The notes below the pieces were generated by a model, which did not search any database, was not told the DNA's origin, and saw only the letters and a list, made by a program, of their open reading frames with translations. A stretch of 53,630 nt of DNA from the NCBI RefSeq assembly GCF_030436345.1, contig NZ_CP124037.1:1-53630 (forward strand), in the 5' to 3' direction. A program made the translations under genes and the position numbers. This DNA comes from [Borrelia] tanukii. GTDB taxonomy: Bacteria; Spirochaetota; Spirochaetia; Borreliales; Borreliaceae. Of this stretch, positions 41,687-50,291 are shown piece by piece (position 1 is the first letter of the stretch; each line of letters starts with the position of its first letter).

Positions 41687-41863
41687 ATGACAAAATTAAT
41701 GTATGCTATGTTTTTAAGTGCAATATTGTTTATTGCTTGTGAAACTACAAGAATTTCAGATGAAATGGAAAATGCTATCGATGAAAATTCAAAAGTTACA
41801 GCCCCAATGCCAGAAAAGACTATGAAGTCAAATAAGCAGCCTATGAAGTCAAACAAAAAGTAA
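41687..41863 (+). CDS. lp6.6: Lp6.6 low-molecular-weight lipoprotein (BBA62)
   Basis: This 58-residue lipoprotein, below common size cut-offs, starts at ATG 41687 behind TAAGGAG. The signal MTKLMYAMFLSAILFIAC gives a lipid cysteine at 18. The mature 40 residues end in two copies of a MKSNK-like motif (MKSNKQPMKSNKK). Place and size match Lp6.6, an abundant tick-phase membrane protein that sits in outer-membrane complexes. It is the only plus-strand gene in the 37.6-51 kb block. Confidence 0.85.
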   Translation: MTKLMYAMFLSAILFIACETTRISDEMENAIDENSKVTAPMPEKTMKSNKQPMKSNKK

Positions 41864-41931
41864 TAGGGGTTAATTTCAGATTAATTAGAATACAATATAG
41901 ACAATTATTAGAAAAATTAAATATAAAAAAA

Positions 41932-41959
41932 AGGGGGAGATTGGCAACAATCTCTCCTT
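41932..41959 (-). terminator. Terminator shared by BBA64 and lp6.6
   Basis: A 12-bp stem with G-U pairs (41932-41943 with 41948-41959, loop GCAA) has a long A-run at 41924-41932, which is a U-run on the minus strand. It ends BBA64 well and lp6.6 more weakly. Confidence 0.8.
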
Positions 41960-41981
41960 CCTTTTGGATCGCAAACCAATA

Positions 41982-42950
41982 TTACTGAATTGGGGCAAGA
42001 ATATTGGTAGTTGTATTTACTAAATTTAAAATTAAATTGTGAATATCTGCGAATTGAGCTTTTGAATTTTTTGATTTTACGTTGTCATATAATTTTGAAG
42101 TATCAGTTTGTAATTCTGGATTAGTATTGTAGTCATTAATAATGTCATCTACATCTTTTAGCCATTTGTCTTTAAGTGTTAAAAGTTTATTGAAATCATA
42201 AAAGAGTGCTTTCAAATTAGCTTTGTTTAGTTGTTCTAGTTTGTTTTTTACATTTAATATTTTTGAGCTGATTTCTTCCATTGCTAATTGAATGCTAAAT
42301 CCTCTGTTTATGAGAGTCTCTTTAACTAAGCTTTTGTAGTTTGGATCTTGGCTGAGTTTTGATAAAATTTTCCCAAGATTTAAAATTACGTTTTCGTTGA
42401 AATGTAAAGATGTGTAAAGTATTCTTCTTTCATTTAGATATTCGTTTTCGTCAAAAGTCACTGTGGAGCCCGCATTGAAGAATATTTTACTAAATATTTC
42501 TGTTTTCATTCCAAATTGGTCATCAGTTTCACCCTTGTTAGAATCAATTTCACTTATTTGAATAATATCTTCAGATCTTTCTAATATTTTTTTTATTAAC
42601 TCCTTAGACTCAGGATCTACTATTATTTGCTTTAAAGCATTGGCATTGCTAGGTTTTTGTGATGCTGCTGAATTTGAGGGTTTTTTATTATTGCCGGCTG
42701 TGGTTTTTGGTGGAGTTTTTAGAGTATTAATAGCAACAATCAGATTGTCAACTGTCGGGTTGTCATTTTTAGAGTTTTTAGACGTTTTTTTAACGCGTAA
42801 TGAGTTATTTTCGTTTTTAATTGTTTTTGTCTTTGCTTTTTTACTTTGTTTCTTTTCGCTACTGTCTTTGACCTCTAGTGAGCAAGAAAGCAAACTTAGC
42901 ACAGTTAATATATGCAATAAAAATATTGCAATTAATTTATTCTTTTTCAA
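41982..42950 (-). CDS. bba64: PFam54 lipoprotein BBA64 (P35)
   Basis: I set the start at TTG 42950 (GAAGGA 7 nt upstream) rather than at 42965; the product has 322 residues. The signal ends LSLLSC. A K/N/T-rich tether (about 25-100) precedes the PFam54 core, seen as DQFGMKTEIFSKIFF, RRILYTSLHFNENVILNLGKIL and FSIQLAMEEISSKI. BBA64 is reported to be needed for passage from tick to mammal. It is the first of nine PFam54 genes in a row on the minus strand. Confidence 0.85.
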   Translation of the reverse strand: MKKNKLIAIFLLHILTVLSLLSCSLEVKDSSEKKQSKKAKTKTIKNENNSLRVKKTSKNSKNDNPTVDNLIVAINTLKTPPKTTAGNNKKPSNSAASQKPSNANALKQIIVDPESKELIKKILERSEDIIQISEIDSNKGETDDQFGMKTEIFSKIFFNAGSTVTFDENEYLNERRILYTSLHFNENVILNLGKILSKLSQDPNYKSLVKETLINRGFSIQLAMEEISSKILNVKNKLEQLNKANLKALFYDFNKLLTLKDKWLKDVDDIINDYNTNPELQTDTSKLYDNVKSKNSKAQFADIHNLILNLVNTTTNILAPIQ

Positions 42951-43063
42951 AATGTTATCCTTCAATAAAAATTTTAAGTAATTAATATTAATTAATAATT
43001 TTAATTACTCAATTAATAACTTTAATTCAAAATTATTGTTGTACAAAAAAATTCGAAAAAAAA

Positions 43064-43081
43064 AGAGAGCTTGCGCTCTTC
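43064..43081 (-). terminator. Terminator after BBA66
   Basis: GAGAGC (43065-43070) pairs with GCTCTT (43075-43080) across TTGC, preceded on the plus strand by a run of nine A, which is a U-run on the minus strand. Confidence 0.75.
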
Positions 43082-43128
43082 TTTGATTAAATTATTGTAA
43101 AATAGTTTATTTTTGTTTTTTAAATAAA

Positions 43129-44409
43129 CTATTTAAATTCTGTTATTCTAAGGTATAGATCAAGAACAGTCTGGCGAGCATTTTCCATTTTATCTAAATA
43201 CCTGTTTTGAATGTATTGTGCTAAAGATTGAGGGTCTTTTAGGCTCGCATTAGAGTTTACATTAGCAATAAGAGTGTCGATGTTTTTTGACCATTCTTTT
43301 CTTTCAGTTAATATTTCATTAAGCTTTGAGCTAAGCTCTTGTATCTTAATGTCAAAATTAAAGCTATCAATTTTATTATTTAAGTGCTCTTGGATAAAGA
43401 GATCAATTTTTTTCTCTATTTCTTCTAGCACAAGCTCGAAAGAAATTTGTATTCCAAGTCCTGATATTATTAATGATCTGATTAGGTTGTGATTTTGATT
43501 CTGGGTGTAAAGAATTTCCATTATTGAGCCGAATTTTTCGGTTTTCAGTTGATCAAAATCCAGAATCGCATAAAATTTATTTCTTTCATTTTCCGCTTCT
43601 GGTGTGTTAGAGTTAAGCTGTGGAGCGTAACTTCGATCATAAACTGAAGTGTTTGAAATAACATCCAGTAGATCAAATGCAGAATCTTTCATTTTAAATT
43701 GATCGGAAGTTTCTCTAAATCCATTGTTGTTTTTTATTTTGTTCCTTTCATCAGAAATTGTTCTTAGAAGGTTATTTTTTAATGTTTGAGAATTAGTGCT
43801 AAGAGATGCTTGAACAAAAGGTTGAGAAGCTTGTGTGTAAATTTCGGGAAAATTGTTGTTTTGCGAGTTACTAAAGTTTGTTTGGCTCGCTGATTGACTT
43901 AAATCGTAACTAAAGGTGAATTTTGGTTTTGCAGGTCTTTGAATTCTTTTGCTTGGAGTTTTTGTGCTTACTTTTGTACTTTTAGGCACATTTTTAACTG
44001 TTTGAGTAGGTGCTGGTGGTGCTATTTGTTTTGGCTGCGGCGGTGTGCCTGCTACTTTTGTTTGTACATTTTTTAGATTTCCTTGAGATGGATTTGCCAG
44101 GCTTGCTAAGTTTGCCAGGTTTGCTTGACTCGCTTGATTTGCTTGATTTGCTTGATGTTGTAAAATTTGCGGTTGTTTGTCTTTTGCTACTTGTGTTTGT
44201 TTTTGCAGCCCCGCTGCTTTATTGGTGCTTGTTTTGTTTTGCGCAGCATTTGAATTTGTATTAATACTTACTGTTGCTTGGTCATTAGTTGCGCTGTTAA
44301 GAAGTTCTTCTACTTTGTTTTTATAGTCTTTGTTTAGATGAGCATCAACTGTACAAGAAAATAAAAGCAAAGCCATGAACTTTGAATACATTAATGATTT
44401 AATTTTCAA
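43129..44409 (-). CDS. bba66: PFam54 lipoprotein BBA66
   Basis: The 426-residue lipoprotein starts at TTG 44409 (GAGGAA upstream), signal ending LLLFSC. A long low-complexity part (about 40-195) is rich in Q, A, N, P and T, with imperfect QANQAN/LANLAS triplets and a PPQPKQIAPPAPTQT section. The C-terminal core has DQFKMKDSAFDLLDVI, FYAILDFDQLK and LGIQISFELVLEEI. BBA66 is made during tick feeding and infection. The long tether is unusual for the family and may project the core from the surface. Confidence 0.85.
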   Translation of the reverse strand: MKIKSLMYSKFMALLLFSCTVDAHLNKDYKNKVEELLNSATNDQATVSINTNSNAAQNKTSTNKAAGLQKQTQVAKDKQPQILQHQANQANQASQANLANLASLANPSQGNLKNVQTKVAGTPPQPKQIAPPAPTQTVKNVPKSTKVSTKTPSKRIQRPAKPKFTFSYDLSQSASQTNFSNSQNNNFPEIYTQASQPFVQASLSTNSQTLKNNLLRTISDERNKIKNNNGFRETSDQFKMKDSAFDLLDVISNTSVYDRSYAPQLNSNTPEAENERNKFYAILDFDQLKTEKFGSIMEILYTQNQNHNLIRSLIISGLGIQISFELVLEEIEKKIDLFIQEHLNNKIDSFNFDIKIQELSSKLNEILTERKEWSKNIDTLIANVNSNASLKDPQSLAQYIQNRYLDKMENARQTVLDLYLRITEFK

Positions 44410-44528
44410 GATATTATTCCTCGATTTCTTTTTAATGAATTTTAATAATTAAAATTAATTAAAATTTAAAATTAATTACTAATTAATAAAAGCTTAGTTC
44501 AAATTAAAAAATAATCAATAAATATAAA

Positions 44529-44557
44529 AAAAAGAGCAAACGGTTTTTGCTCTTTTT
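44529..44557 (-). terminator. Strong terminator after 44565-45257 gene
   Basis: AAAAAGAGCAAA (44529-44540) pairs perfectly with TTTGCTCTTTTT (44546-44557), loop CGGTT. It lies directly behind the stop codon on the minus strand. Confidence 0.9.
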
Positions 44558-44564
44558 GTATCTT

Positions 44565-45257
44565 TTACAAGTTTTCTTGCAAGTCTCTTCCAATTTCTAT
44601 CATTAAATCGTAAATTTCGCTTGATTCCGGCTTTAATATATTTTCATAGGTTGTTCTTAAGTAAGCTTCTAATTCTTCGCTATTGTTTTGAAGATTTTCA
44701 TTATCATTGTAAGTGATAATAATCTTGTCTATATTTTTGATCCATTGTTGTTGCATTCCCATGATTTTATTGATTTTATTTTTCACATCCTTTAATTTTT
44801 CTTTGTTATTAAAGTTAATAAGATCATCTTTTCTTTTATTTATGTCAAGAATAGCAATTTCTAGTGGATTTTGAATAAAAATTGAGCCCCTGTCGATTAT
44901 TAATTTAATAAAATTTACAAGTTCAAGCTTTCGTGCTATATCCTTTTGTATTTCTAGAGCTTTATGAAGAATGTCTATTAAGTTTGTAATTCTTATTTTA
45001 TTGTACTCAAGAGATGAATAAAACTGTCTTCTGTAATCTTTGGAAAGTTCATCGCTTTTTTGAATAAGATCAAAAATGGTTTTTATATTATCAAAATCCA
45101 ATTCTTCTTCTTTTTTGTCGATTTCTATTTTTTCTACTATGGGCTTGATTGTTTTCTCTATTTTCTCGACAAGCTCTTGTTTTGAGCCTAAATTACATGA
45201 ACACAAAAGTAACGTTATTGTCACTAGCGTAGTAAACGCTAATTTGTATTTTTTCAA
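44565..45257 (-). CDS. PFam54 lipoprotein (BBA65/67-type paralogue)
   Basis: The 230-residue product starts at TTG 45257 behind AAGGAGA, with a signal ending LLLCSC. The core shows RRQFYSSLEYNKIRITNLIDIL, the family's central 'YSSL-Y' motif, and IKNIDKIIITYNDN. Compared with BBA64 it has almost no tether. I cannot tell which B31 gene it corresponds to. Its upstream spacer is nearly identical to that before the gene at 48368-49108. Confidence 0.75.
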   Translation of the reverse strand: MKKYKLAFTTLVTITLLLCSCNLGSKQELVEKIEKTIKPIVEKIEIDKKEEELDFDNIKTIFDLIQKSDELSKDYRRQFYSSLEYNKIRITNLIDILHKALEIQKDIARKLELVNFIKLIIDRGSIFIQNPLEIAILDINKRKDDLINFNNKEKLKDVKNKINKIMGMQQQWIKNIDKIIITYNDNENLQNNSEELEAYLRTTYENILKPESSEIYDLMIEIGRDLQENL

Positions 45258-45450
45258 AATATTCTCCTTTTATAAAAATGTAATAATACGATACAAAATA
45301 ATTTCTAGTACATATTACAAATGTATATCAAATTATTTAAAGTTTAAATTTAAACTTTTATAAAATTAAAAGACATTGTGTTTTAGTTTAGATTTAGATT
45401 AAGTGAATAAAAAAAGAGAAGAATTAACTTCTCTTTCTAAAAAATATCAA
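45255..45450. repeat. Intergenic direct repeat, copy 1 (with 49107-49305)
   Basis: About 190 bp here match 49107-49305 almost base for base, including a ribosome site, ACATATTACAAATGTAT, AAGTTTAAATTTAAACTTT, GATTTAGATTAAGTGAATA and a terminator stem. Shorter copies of the right half lie before the stops of the neighbouring genes (46333-46430 and, cut short, 47343-47400). Confidence 0.85.
45413..45436 (-). terminator. Terminator after CspA-like gene 1
   Basis: AAAGAGAAG (45413-45421) pairs with CTTCTCTTT (45428-45436), loop AATTAA, with an A-run giving a U-run on the minus strand. The same hairpin recurs in the array. Confidence 0.85.
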
Positions 45451-45477
45451 ATTAACACATTATTTGTTTTGTTTGGG

Positions 45478-46230
45478 TTAGTGACGAATGGAATTGGGAG
45501 CATGTGCAAAATTAAGGTCTTTGTATTTTTCATGCATGTATTTTGCTAGGTTATTAACATCGGTTTTAATGTTGTCAACATTGTTGTTGTAATCGTCAAT
45601 AGTTTTATTTAAGAGTATTATAAAGCCTTCTTTTAGCCTTAATACGGATAATCCAGGCATTGATAACTCTGTGAAGCCTTCTTCTTTTATTGATTTTAAA
45701 TCTCTTTCTAGTTTTAGTTGAATATCCATTGCTATGTGATAAAGGAAATTTTTAACTATAATGTTGTGGTGTGAATTTTCATTAAGTTTTTCAAGAATTT
45801 CTTTTAATATCTTTACTTTTTCTGCGTTGTAATTTAAAGATGAGTAAATCATTCTTTTTATTGCTATGCGTTGATTTTCGGAAATGGTAGCATAGTCGGC
45901 ATTGATTTGAAAAGTTTTTAAGAAATCAGATTCTGTAGCAATTTTAGCTATTTGCATATCTTCATAGGTTTTTTCAGCTTCCAGATGCTTTTTAATTATT
46001 TCTAATTTTGAGGCTGTATTTCCTTGAGATTTTTCAAGTTCAAGTTTGAGCTCTTGATATCTTTGATATGAATATCCAAGATCTTCAGATTCACTAGATT
46101 CATTTTTAAAACCTTGGATGTTGATTTCTTCCAGATTAATTTCATTAAAGGGTGCACATGAGTTGCAAATTAAAGTTAATATCGTTGTAATGATATTAAG
46201 CTTAATTAGATTTAGTTTGGTTTTTGTCAA
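45478..46230 (-). CDS. PFam54 CspA/BBA69-like lipoprotein 1
   Basis: The 250-residue product begins at TTG 46230 (AAGGAGAG upstream), MTKTKLNLIKLNIITTILTL with lipobox ICNSC. The core has NQRIAIKRMIYSSLNYNAEKV and KILKEILEKLNENSHH, and ends NLAKYMHEKYKDLNFA. The signal and core resemble CspA (BBA68), the factor H/FHL-1 binder. CspA function depends on a few residues of the C-terminal helices, and several paralogues do not bind factor H, so I call only the family. Confidence 0.8.
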   Translation of the reverse strand: MTKTKLNLIKLNIITTILTLICNSCAPFNEINLEEINIQGFKNESSESEDLGYSYQRYQELKLELEKSQGNTASKLEIIKKHLEAEKTYEDMQIAKIATESDFLKTFQINADYATISENQRIAIKRMIYSSLNYNAEKVKILKEILEKLNENSHHNIIVKNFLYHIAMDIQLKLERDLKSIKEEGFTELSMPGLSVLRLKEGFIILLNKTIDDYNNNVDNIKTDVNNLAKYMHEKYKDLNFAHAPNSIRH

Positions 46231-46383
46231 GATACTCTCCTTGTGAGTGAAAATCAGTAATTACTAATTCTAGTGCAAAACAGCATTATAACTATCTTAT
46301 TTTATTGATCAAATAATATTAGCTTTATTTAATCTTAAAAGACATTGTGTTTTGGTTTAGATTTAGATTAAGTGAATAAAAAA

Positions 46384-46407
46384 AAAGAGAAGAATTAACT
46401 TCTCTTT
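46384..46407 (-). terminator. Terminator after CspA-like gene 2
   Basis: AAAGAGAAG (46384-46392) pairs with CTTCTCTTT (46399-46407), the same repeat-borne hairpin as at 45413. Confidence 0.85.
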
Positions 46408-46449
46408 TGAAAAAAAATATCAAGTGCAATAATTAATTTTTTGTTTAGA

Positions 46450-47238
46450 TTAATAGATGGGCTTTAAAGAATTCCCATCTTTGTATTTTTCATTCATGTA
46501 GTTTGCAAGTTTATCAACATCGGTTTTAATGTTGTCAACATTATTATTGTAATCGGCAATAGTTTTGTTTAAGTCTTTTGCAAAGCTTTGTTTTGTATTT
46601 AAGTCATGTTCTGTGAACCTTAGTAGCTTTTCGGATTCTTCTTCTTCTTCTTCTTCATTTGGAGCGCTTAATTTATTTTTTATTGATTTTAAATCATCTT
46701 CTAGGATAAGCTGAATACCCGGTGCGATGATATAAAGAAAATTTCTAATAATTTCTTTGTATTCAGGCTCGTTATTAAGTTTTTCAAGAATTTCTTTTAA
46801 TATTGCTATTCTTTGCGTTTTGTAATTTAAAGATGAGTAAATTATTCTTTTTATTTTCATTCGATTATCTTTGCGAATATTATCATAGTGATAGATTTTA
46901 AAATTATCTAGGAAATCATATTGTGCAATTTTAGCTATTTGCGCATCTTCTTCCCTTTGTTCATCTTCCAGATACTTTTTAATTATTTCTAATTTTGAGG
47001 CTGTATTTCCTTGATGTTTTTCAAGTTCAAGCTTGAAATCTTGATATTTTTGATTTGAATATTCTAGATCTTCAGACTTACTAGATTCATTGTCAAAATT
47101 TTGGTTGTTTTCTTTTGGATTAGTGTGGTTGTTTGGTTTGGGAATGACTGTATTATCAGGTGCACATGAGATAAAAATTAAAGTTAATATCGCCGTAATG
47201 ATATTAAGCTTAATTATATTTAGTTTAGTTTTTGTCAA
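46450..47238 (-). CDS. PFam54 CspA/BBA69-like lipoprotein 2
   Basis: The start is TTG 47238 behind AAGGAGAG; the longer reading adds nine codons without a site. The 262-residue product has lipobox IFISC and then APDNTVIPKPNNHTNPKENN. Its first 70 residues and last six (SLKPIY) are nearly the same as in the next gene, while the middle differs and carries an acidic EEEEEESEKLL string. The core motif is MKIKRIIYSSLNYKTQRIAI. This points to duplication followed by divergence or gene conversion. Confidence 0.8.
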   Translation of the reverse strand: MTKTKLNIIKLNIITAILTLIFISCAPDNTVIPKPNNHTNPKENNQNFDNESSKSEDLEYSNQKYQDFKLELEKHQGNTASKLEIIKKYLEDEQREEDAQIAKIAQYDFLDNFKIYHYDNIRKDNRMKIKRIIYSSLNYKTQRIAILKEILEKLNNEPEYKEIIRNFLYIIAPGIQLILEDDLKSIKNKLSAPNEEEEEEESEKLLRFTEHDLNTKQSFAKDLNKTIADYNNNVDNIKTDVDKLANYMNEKYKDGNSLKPIY

Positions 47239-47408
47239 AATACTCTCCTTATTAATTAAAATCAATATTTATTAATTCTAATACAAAGCAATAATATAAC
47301 TATATTAGTCTATATGTCAACTAATATTAGTTTTATTTGATATTAAAAGGCATTGTTGTTTTCAGCTTAACTTTAGATTAAGCGACTAAAAAAAGAGAAG
47401 TTAGATTA

Positions 47409-48170
47409 TTAATAGATGGGCTTTAAAGAATCAAGGTCTTTGTAGTTTTCATCCATATGGTCTGATAATGCTTTTAAGTTGTTTTTAATGTTTCCAGAAT
47501 TTTTATTGTAAGCTTCAAGAGTTGCGCTTAAAGCTTTTGCAAAGCTTTGTTTAAGCTTTAAGTCAGATTCTGCTTGCATTAGCAATTCGGATTCTTTTTG
47601 GGGTAGAGTGTGTGAGTTGTTTCGTATTGCTTCTTTTATTAATATCAAATCCAAGCTTAGTTGGGATTGAATACTCAGTGATATTTGATAAATGAATTTT
47701 TTAGCTACAGGCTTGTGTTCAGGAATTATGTTAAGTTTGTCAAGAATTTCTTTCAATGTCGCTATTTTTTGTTTTTCGTAATTTAAAGATGAGTAAATCA
47801 TCCTTTTTATTTCTATTTCTTCATATTCGGAAAGTTCATCATAGTGATCCGCTTTAAAAACACCTAGGAAATTAAAATACGCAGTATCAATTTTAGCTAT
47901 TTCTATATTTTCTTTTTCTTTTTGAGCTTCCAGGCTATTAGCAATTATTTCTAATTTTGAGGCTGTAGTTCCTTTAGGTTTTTGATTTGAAGGTTTTAGA
48001 TCTTCAGACTTACTAGATTCATTTTCAAAATTTTGGTTATTTTCTTTTGAATTAGTGTGGTTGTTTGGTTTGGGAATGACTGTATTATCGGATGCACATG
48101 AGATGAAAATTAAAGTTAATATCGCCGTAATGATATTAAGCTTAATTAGATTTAGTTTAGTTTTTGTCAA
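47409..48170 (-). CDS. PFam54 CspA/BBA69-like lipoprotein 3
   Basis: Start TTG 48170, upstream GGAAAGCA (weaker than its neighbours); 253 residues with lipobox IFISC. The N terminus matches gene 2; the core is EIEIKRMIYSSLNYEKQKIATL and the end DENYKDLDSLKPIY. The ending LKPIY resembles the CspA end LKPAFY, so among the four CspA-like genes 2 and 3 are the closest by tail. The repeat-borne terminator after this gene has lost its second arm, so transcripts may run on into gene 2. Confidence 0.8.
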   Translation of the reverse strand: MTKTKLNLIKLNIITAILTLIFISCASDNTVIPKPNNHTNSKENNQNFENESSKSEDLKPSNQKPKGTTASKLEIIANSLEAQKEKENIEIAKIDTAYFNFLGVFKADHYDELSEYEEIEIKRMIYSSLNYEKQKIATLKEILDKLNIIPEHKPVAKKFIYQISLSIQSQLSLDLILIKEAIRNNSHTLPQKESELLMQAESDLKLKQSFAKALSATLEAYNKNSGNIKNNLKALSDHMDENYKDLDSLKPIY

Positions 48171-48367
48171 AATGCTTTCCTTATTAATTAGAATCAATAT
48201 CTATTAATTCTAATACAAGGGCAATAATATAACTATATTGTTTTTAATGTCAACTAATATTAGTTTTTATTTGACATTAAAAGATTAAATTTTTATTGTG
48301 CGTTTTTAGGCTTTTGATTTGATTTTGTAATATTTAATCCTTTAATAATGCATGCACCGCGTTTATG

Positions 48368-49108
48368 TTAGCTAATAGTGTTTTCTGCAATTGTTATTTG
48401 TGCATTTCGCTGCTGTATGGGTGGGTTTTTAATAATTTCTTTAATTTTTGCAATTACCGCGGCTGTGTCATATTTTTCCGGTCTGATTTCATGTCTAATG
48501 TGGTCTGCCAGGTTGTTAGCATTCTCTTTAATTTTTTCTAAATTTTCGTTGTAACTGAGAATAATCTCATCTACTTTTTTGATCCAATTTTGTTTTATTT
48601 TAAAAAGTTCTTTCATTGTAGTCTCGAGAGTTTTTAGGTTTTCTTTGCCTAGCCTTTTTAATTCATCTTTGTCATCAGATATTTTTAAAATTGTCTCTTC
48701 AAGGGCTTTTTGAATGCTAAAATATCCTATTTTAATAATTTCTTCAATTAGTTGATGGTGTTCTTGCTGGTGTTGTTTGTAAAGTTGTGTGAGTATTTTT
48801 CCAAAGTTTACAATTCTTGTTGTATTGTAATCCAGAGAAGAGTAGAATAGACGTCTTTCATCTTTTTTTGAGTCTGAGTTGAGTTTTGCAAGCTTAAGTG
48901 CAGTTGTATCTGTATTAAAGACTGAATATTTCATTCCAAACTGGTCAGAGTCTTCAGTTTTTTCTTTATATTGTTCTACTTTTTCTTTAAAATTTTTTAT
49001 TTCCGCTGATATTCTTTGGGTTATTGTTCCTTGGAATAAGCTACAAGAGTACAACAAAAAAAGTGCTGCAATGACAATATTAGTTAATATTAAACCATTT
49101 GTTTTCAA
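48368..49108 (-). CDS. PFam54 lipoprotein (BBA64-like core)
   Basis: The 246-residue product starts at TTG 49108 behind AAGGAGA. Signal ends LLYSC. It keeps DQFGMKYSVFNTDT and RRLFYSSLDYNTTRIVNFGKIL, which are closer to BBA64/BBA73 than to CspA. The downstream sequence shows no clear hairpin. Upstream spacer is a near-copy of that before 44565-45257, implying that a gene-plus-spacer unit was duplicated. Confidence 0.75.
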   Translation of the reverse strand: MKTNGLILTNIVIAALFLLYSCSLFQGTITQRISAEIKNFKEKVEQYKEKTEDSDQFGMKYSVFNTDTTALKLAKLNSDSKKDERRLFYSSLDYNTTRIVNFGKILTQLYKQHQQEHHQLIEEIIKIGYFSIQKALEETILKISDDKDELKRLGKENLKTLETTMKELFKIKQNWIKKVDEIILSYNENLEKIKENANNLADHIRHEIRPEKYDTAAVIAKIKEIIKNPPIQQRNAQITIAENTIS

Positions 49109-49305
49109 AATATTCTCCTTTTATAAAAACGCAATAATGCAATACAAAATAATTTTTAGTACATATTACAAATGTATCTCAAATTATTTAAAGTTTAAAT
49201 TTAAACTTTTATAAAATTAAAAGACATTGTTTTTTAATTTAGATTTAGATTAAGTGAATAAAAAAAAAGAGAAGAATTAACTTCTCTTTTAAAAAAAATA
49301 TCAAG
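49107..49305. repeat. Intergenic direct repeat, copy 2 (with 45255-45450)
   Basis: This is the second copy of the ~190-bp spacer. The two copies lie about 3.85 kb apart in the same orientation, so recombination between them would delete or amplify four PFam54 genes. Confidence 0.85.
49266..49289 (-). terminator. Terminator after CspA-like gene 4
   Basis: AAAGAGAAG (49266-49274) pairs with CTTCTCTTT (49281-49289), loop AATTAA, with flanking A-run. Confidence 0.85.
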
Positions 49306-49343
49306 TGCAACGTATTTTTTTTAATTCTAGATTAATGATTTTT

Positions 49344-50123
49344 TTAAAAATCATGGTTTGGAGGAAATTGCTTACTTATGTAGTTTGCTAGTTTATCGAC
49401 ATCGTTTTTAATTTCGCCAAAATTCCTGTTGTAATCGTTAATAGCCTTGTTTAGGACTCTCCCAAATTTGTCTTTTTTCCTTAATTCATTTCTTATAAAT
49501 TCTAGCAGCTTTTCGGATTCGCTTTGGTCTGGAAGAGGTAATTTTTCTAATAAATACTTGTCTAGTTGGAGTTGAATACCCAGTGCTATTCCATAAAGTA
49601 ATTCTGTAATCACTTTTTTGTGATGGGAATTTTTATTAAGTTTTTCAAGAATTTCGTTTAATGTTTTTATTCTTGTTGTGTTGTAATATAAAGATGAATA
49701 AATCATTCTTTTCATTGCTAGCAGGTCTTCTTCGGAAGTAGCATAACCGGAATTGGTAGTAAAAGTCTTTGGGAAATCAGATTGTATACCAAGTTTAGCT
49801 ATTTCTGCATCAACTTTAGCTATTCCTGCATCTTCTCGCCCCTTTTGCTTTTCCAGATGATTTTTAATTGCTCTTAATTGTGAGGCTGTATTTCCTTTAG
49901 ATTTTTCAATTTCAAACTTGAGATCCTCATATGCTTGATATGAATGTCCGATGTCTTCAGATTCACTAGATCTGTCTTTAAAACGTTGGTCAATTTTTTC
50001 CAGATTGGTGTCATTGTTTAGGTCGGGATTGATTTGATTGTCAGGTGCACATGAGATGAAGATTAAAGTTAATATCGCTGTAAGGATATTAAGCTTAATT
50101 ATATTTAGTTTAGCGGTTTTCAA
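49344..50123 (-). CDS. PFam54 CspA/BBA69-like lipoprotein 4
   Basis: The 259-residue product starts at TTG 50123 (AAGGAGAG upstream) with lipobox IFISC and APDNQINPDLNNDTNL. The core is LAMKRMIYSSLYYNTTRIKTLN, and the end ISKQFPPNHDF differs from the other CspA-like genes. Residues 70-115 include a duplicated AGIAKVDAEIAKLG segment. Family membership is clear; ligand unknown. Confidence 0.8.
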   Translation of the reverse strand: MKTAKLNIIKLNILTAILTLIFISCAPDNQINPDLNNDTNLEKIDQRFKDRSSESEDIGHSYQAYEDLKFEIEKSKGNTASQLRAIKNHLEKQKGREDAGIAKVDAEIAKLGIQSDFPKTFTTNSGYATSEEDLLAMKRMIYSSLYYNTTRIKTLNEILEKLNKNSHHKKVITELLYGIALGIQLQLDKYLLEKLPLPDQSESEKLLEFIRNELRKKDKFGRVLNKAINDYNRNFGEIKNDVDKLANYISKQFPPNHDF

Positions 50124-50291
50124 AATACTCTCCTTATAAAATTAAAATCAATAGTTATTAACTTTAATACAAACTAATATAGTTACTACATTGTAACTAT
50201 TATTAAATAATAATGCCATTTAATATTAAAAACAACTTTTTTAGAAATTTTTTTTTATTTTGTTTTGATTTTTATTCCACATACACAATAA

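Noticed and set aside
44010..44264. Leucine-rich plus-strand frame resembling a membrane protein
   Set aside because: It is the complement of the Q/A/N triplet repeats of BBA66, which gives leucine/valine runs by chance.
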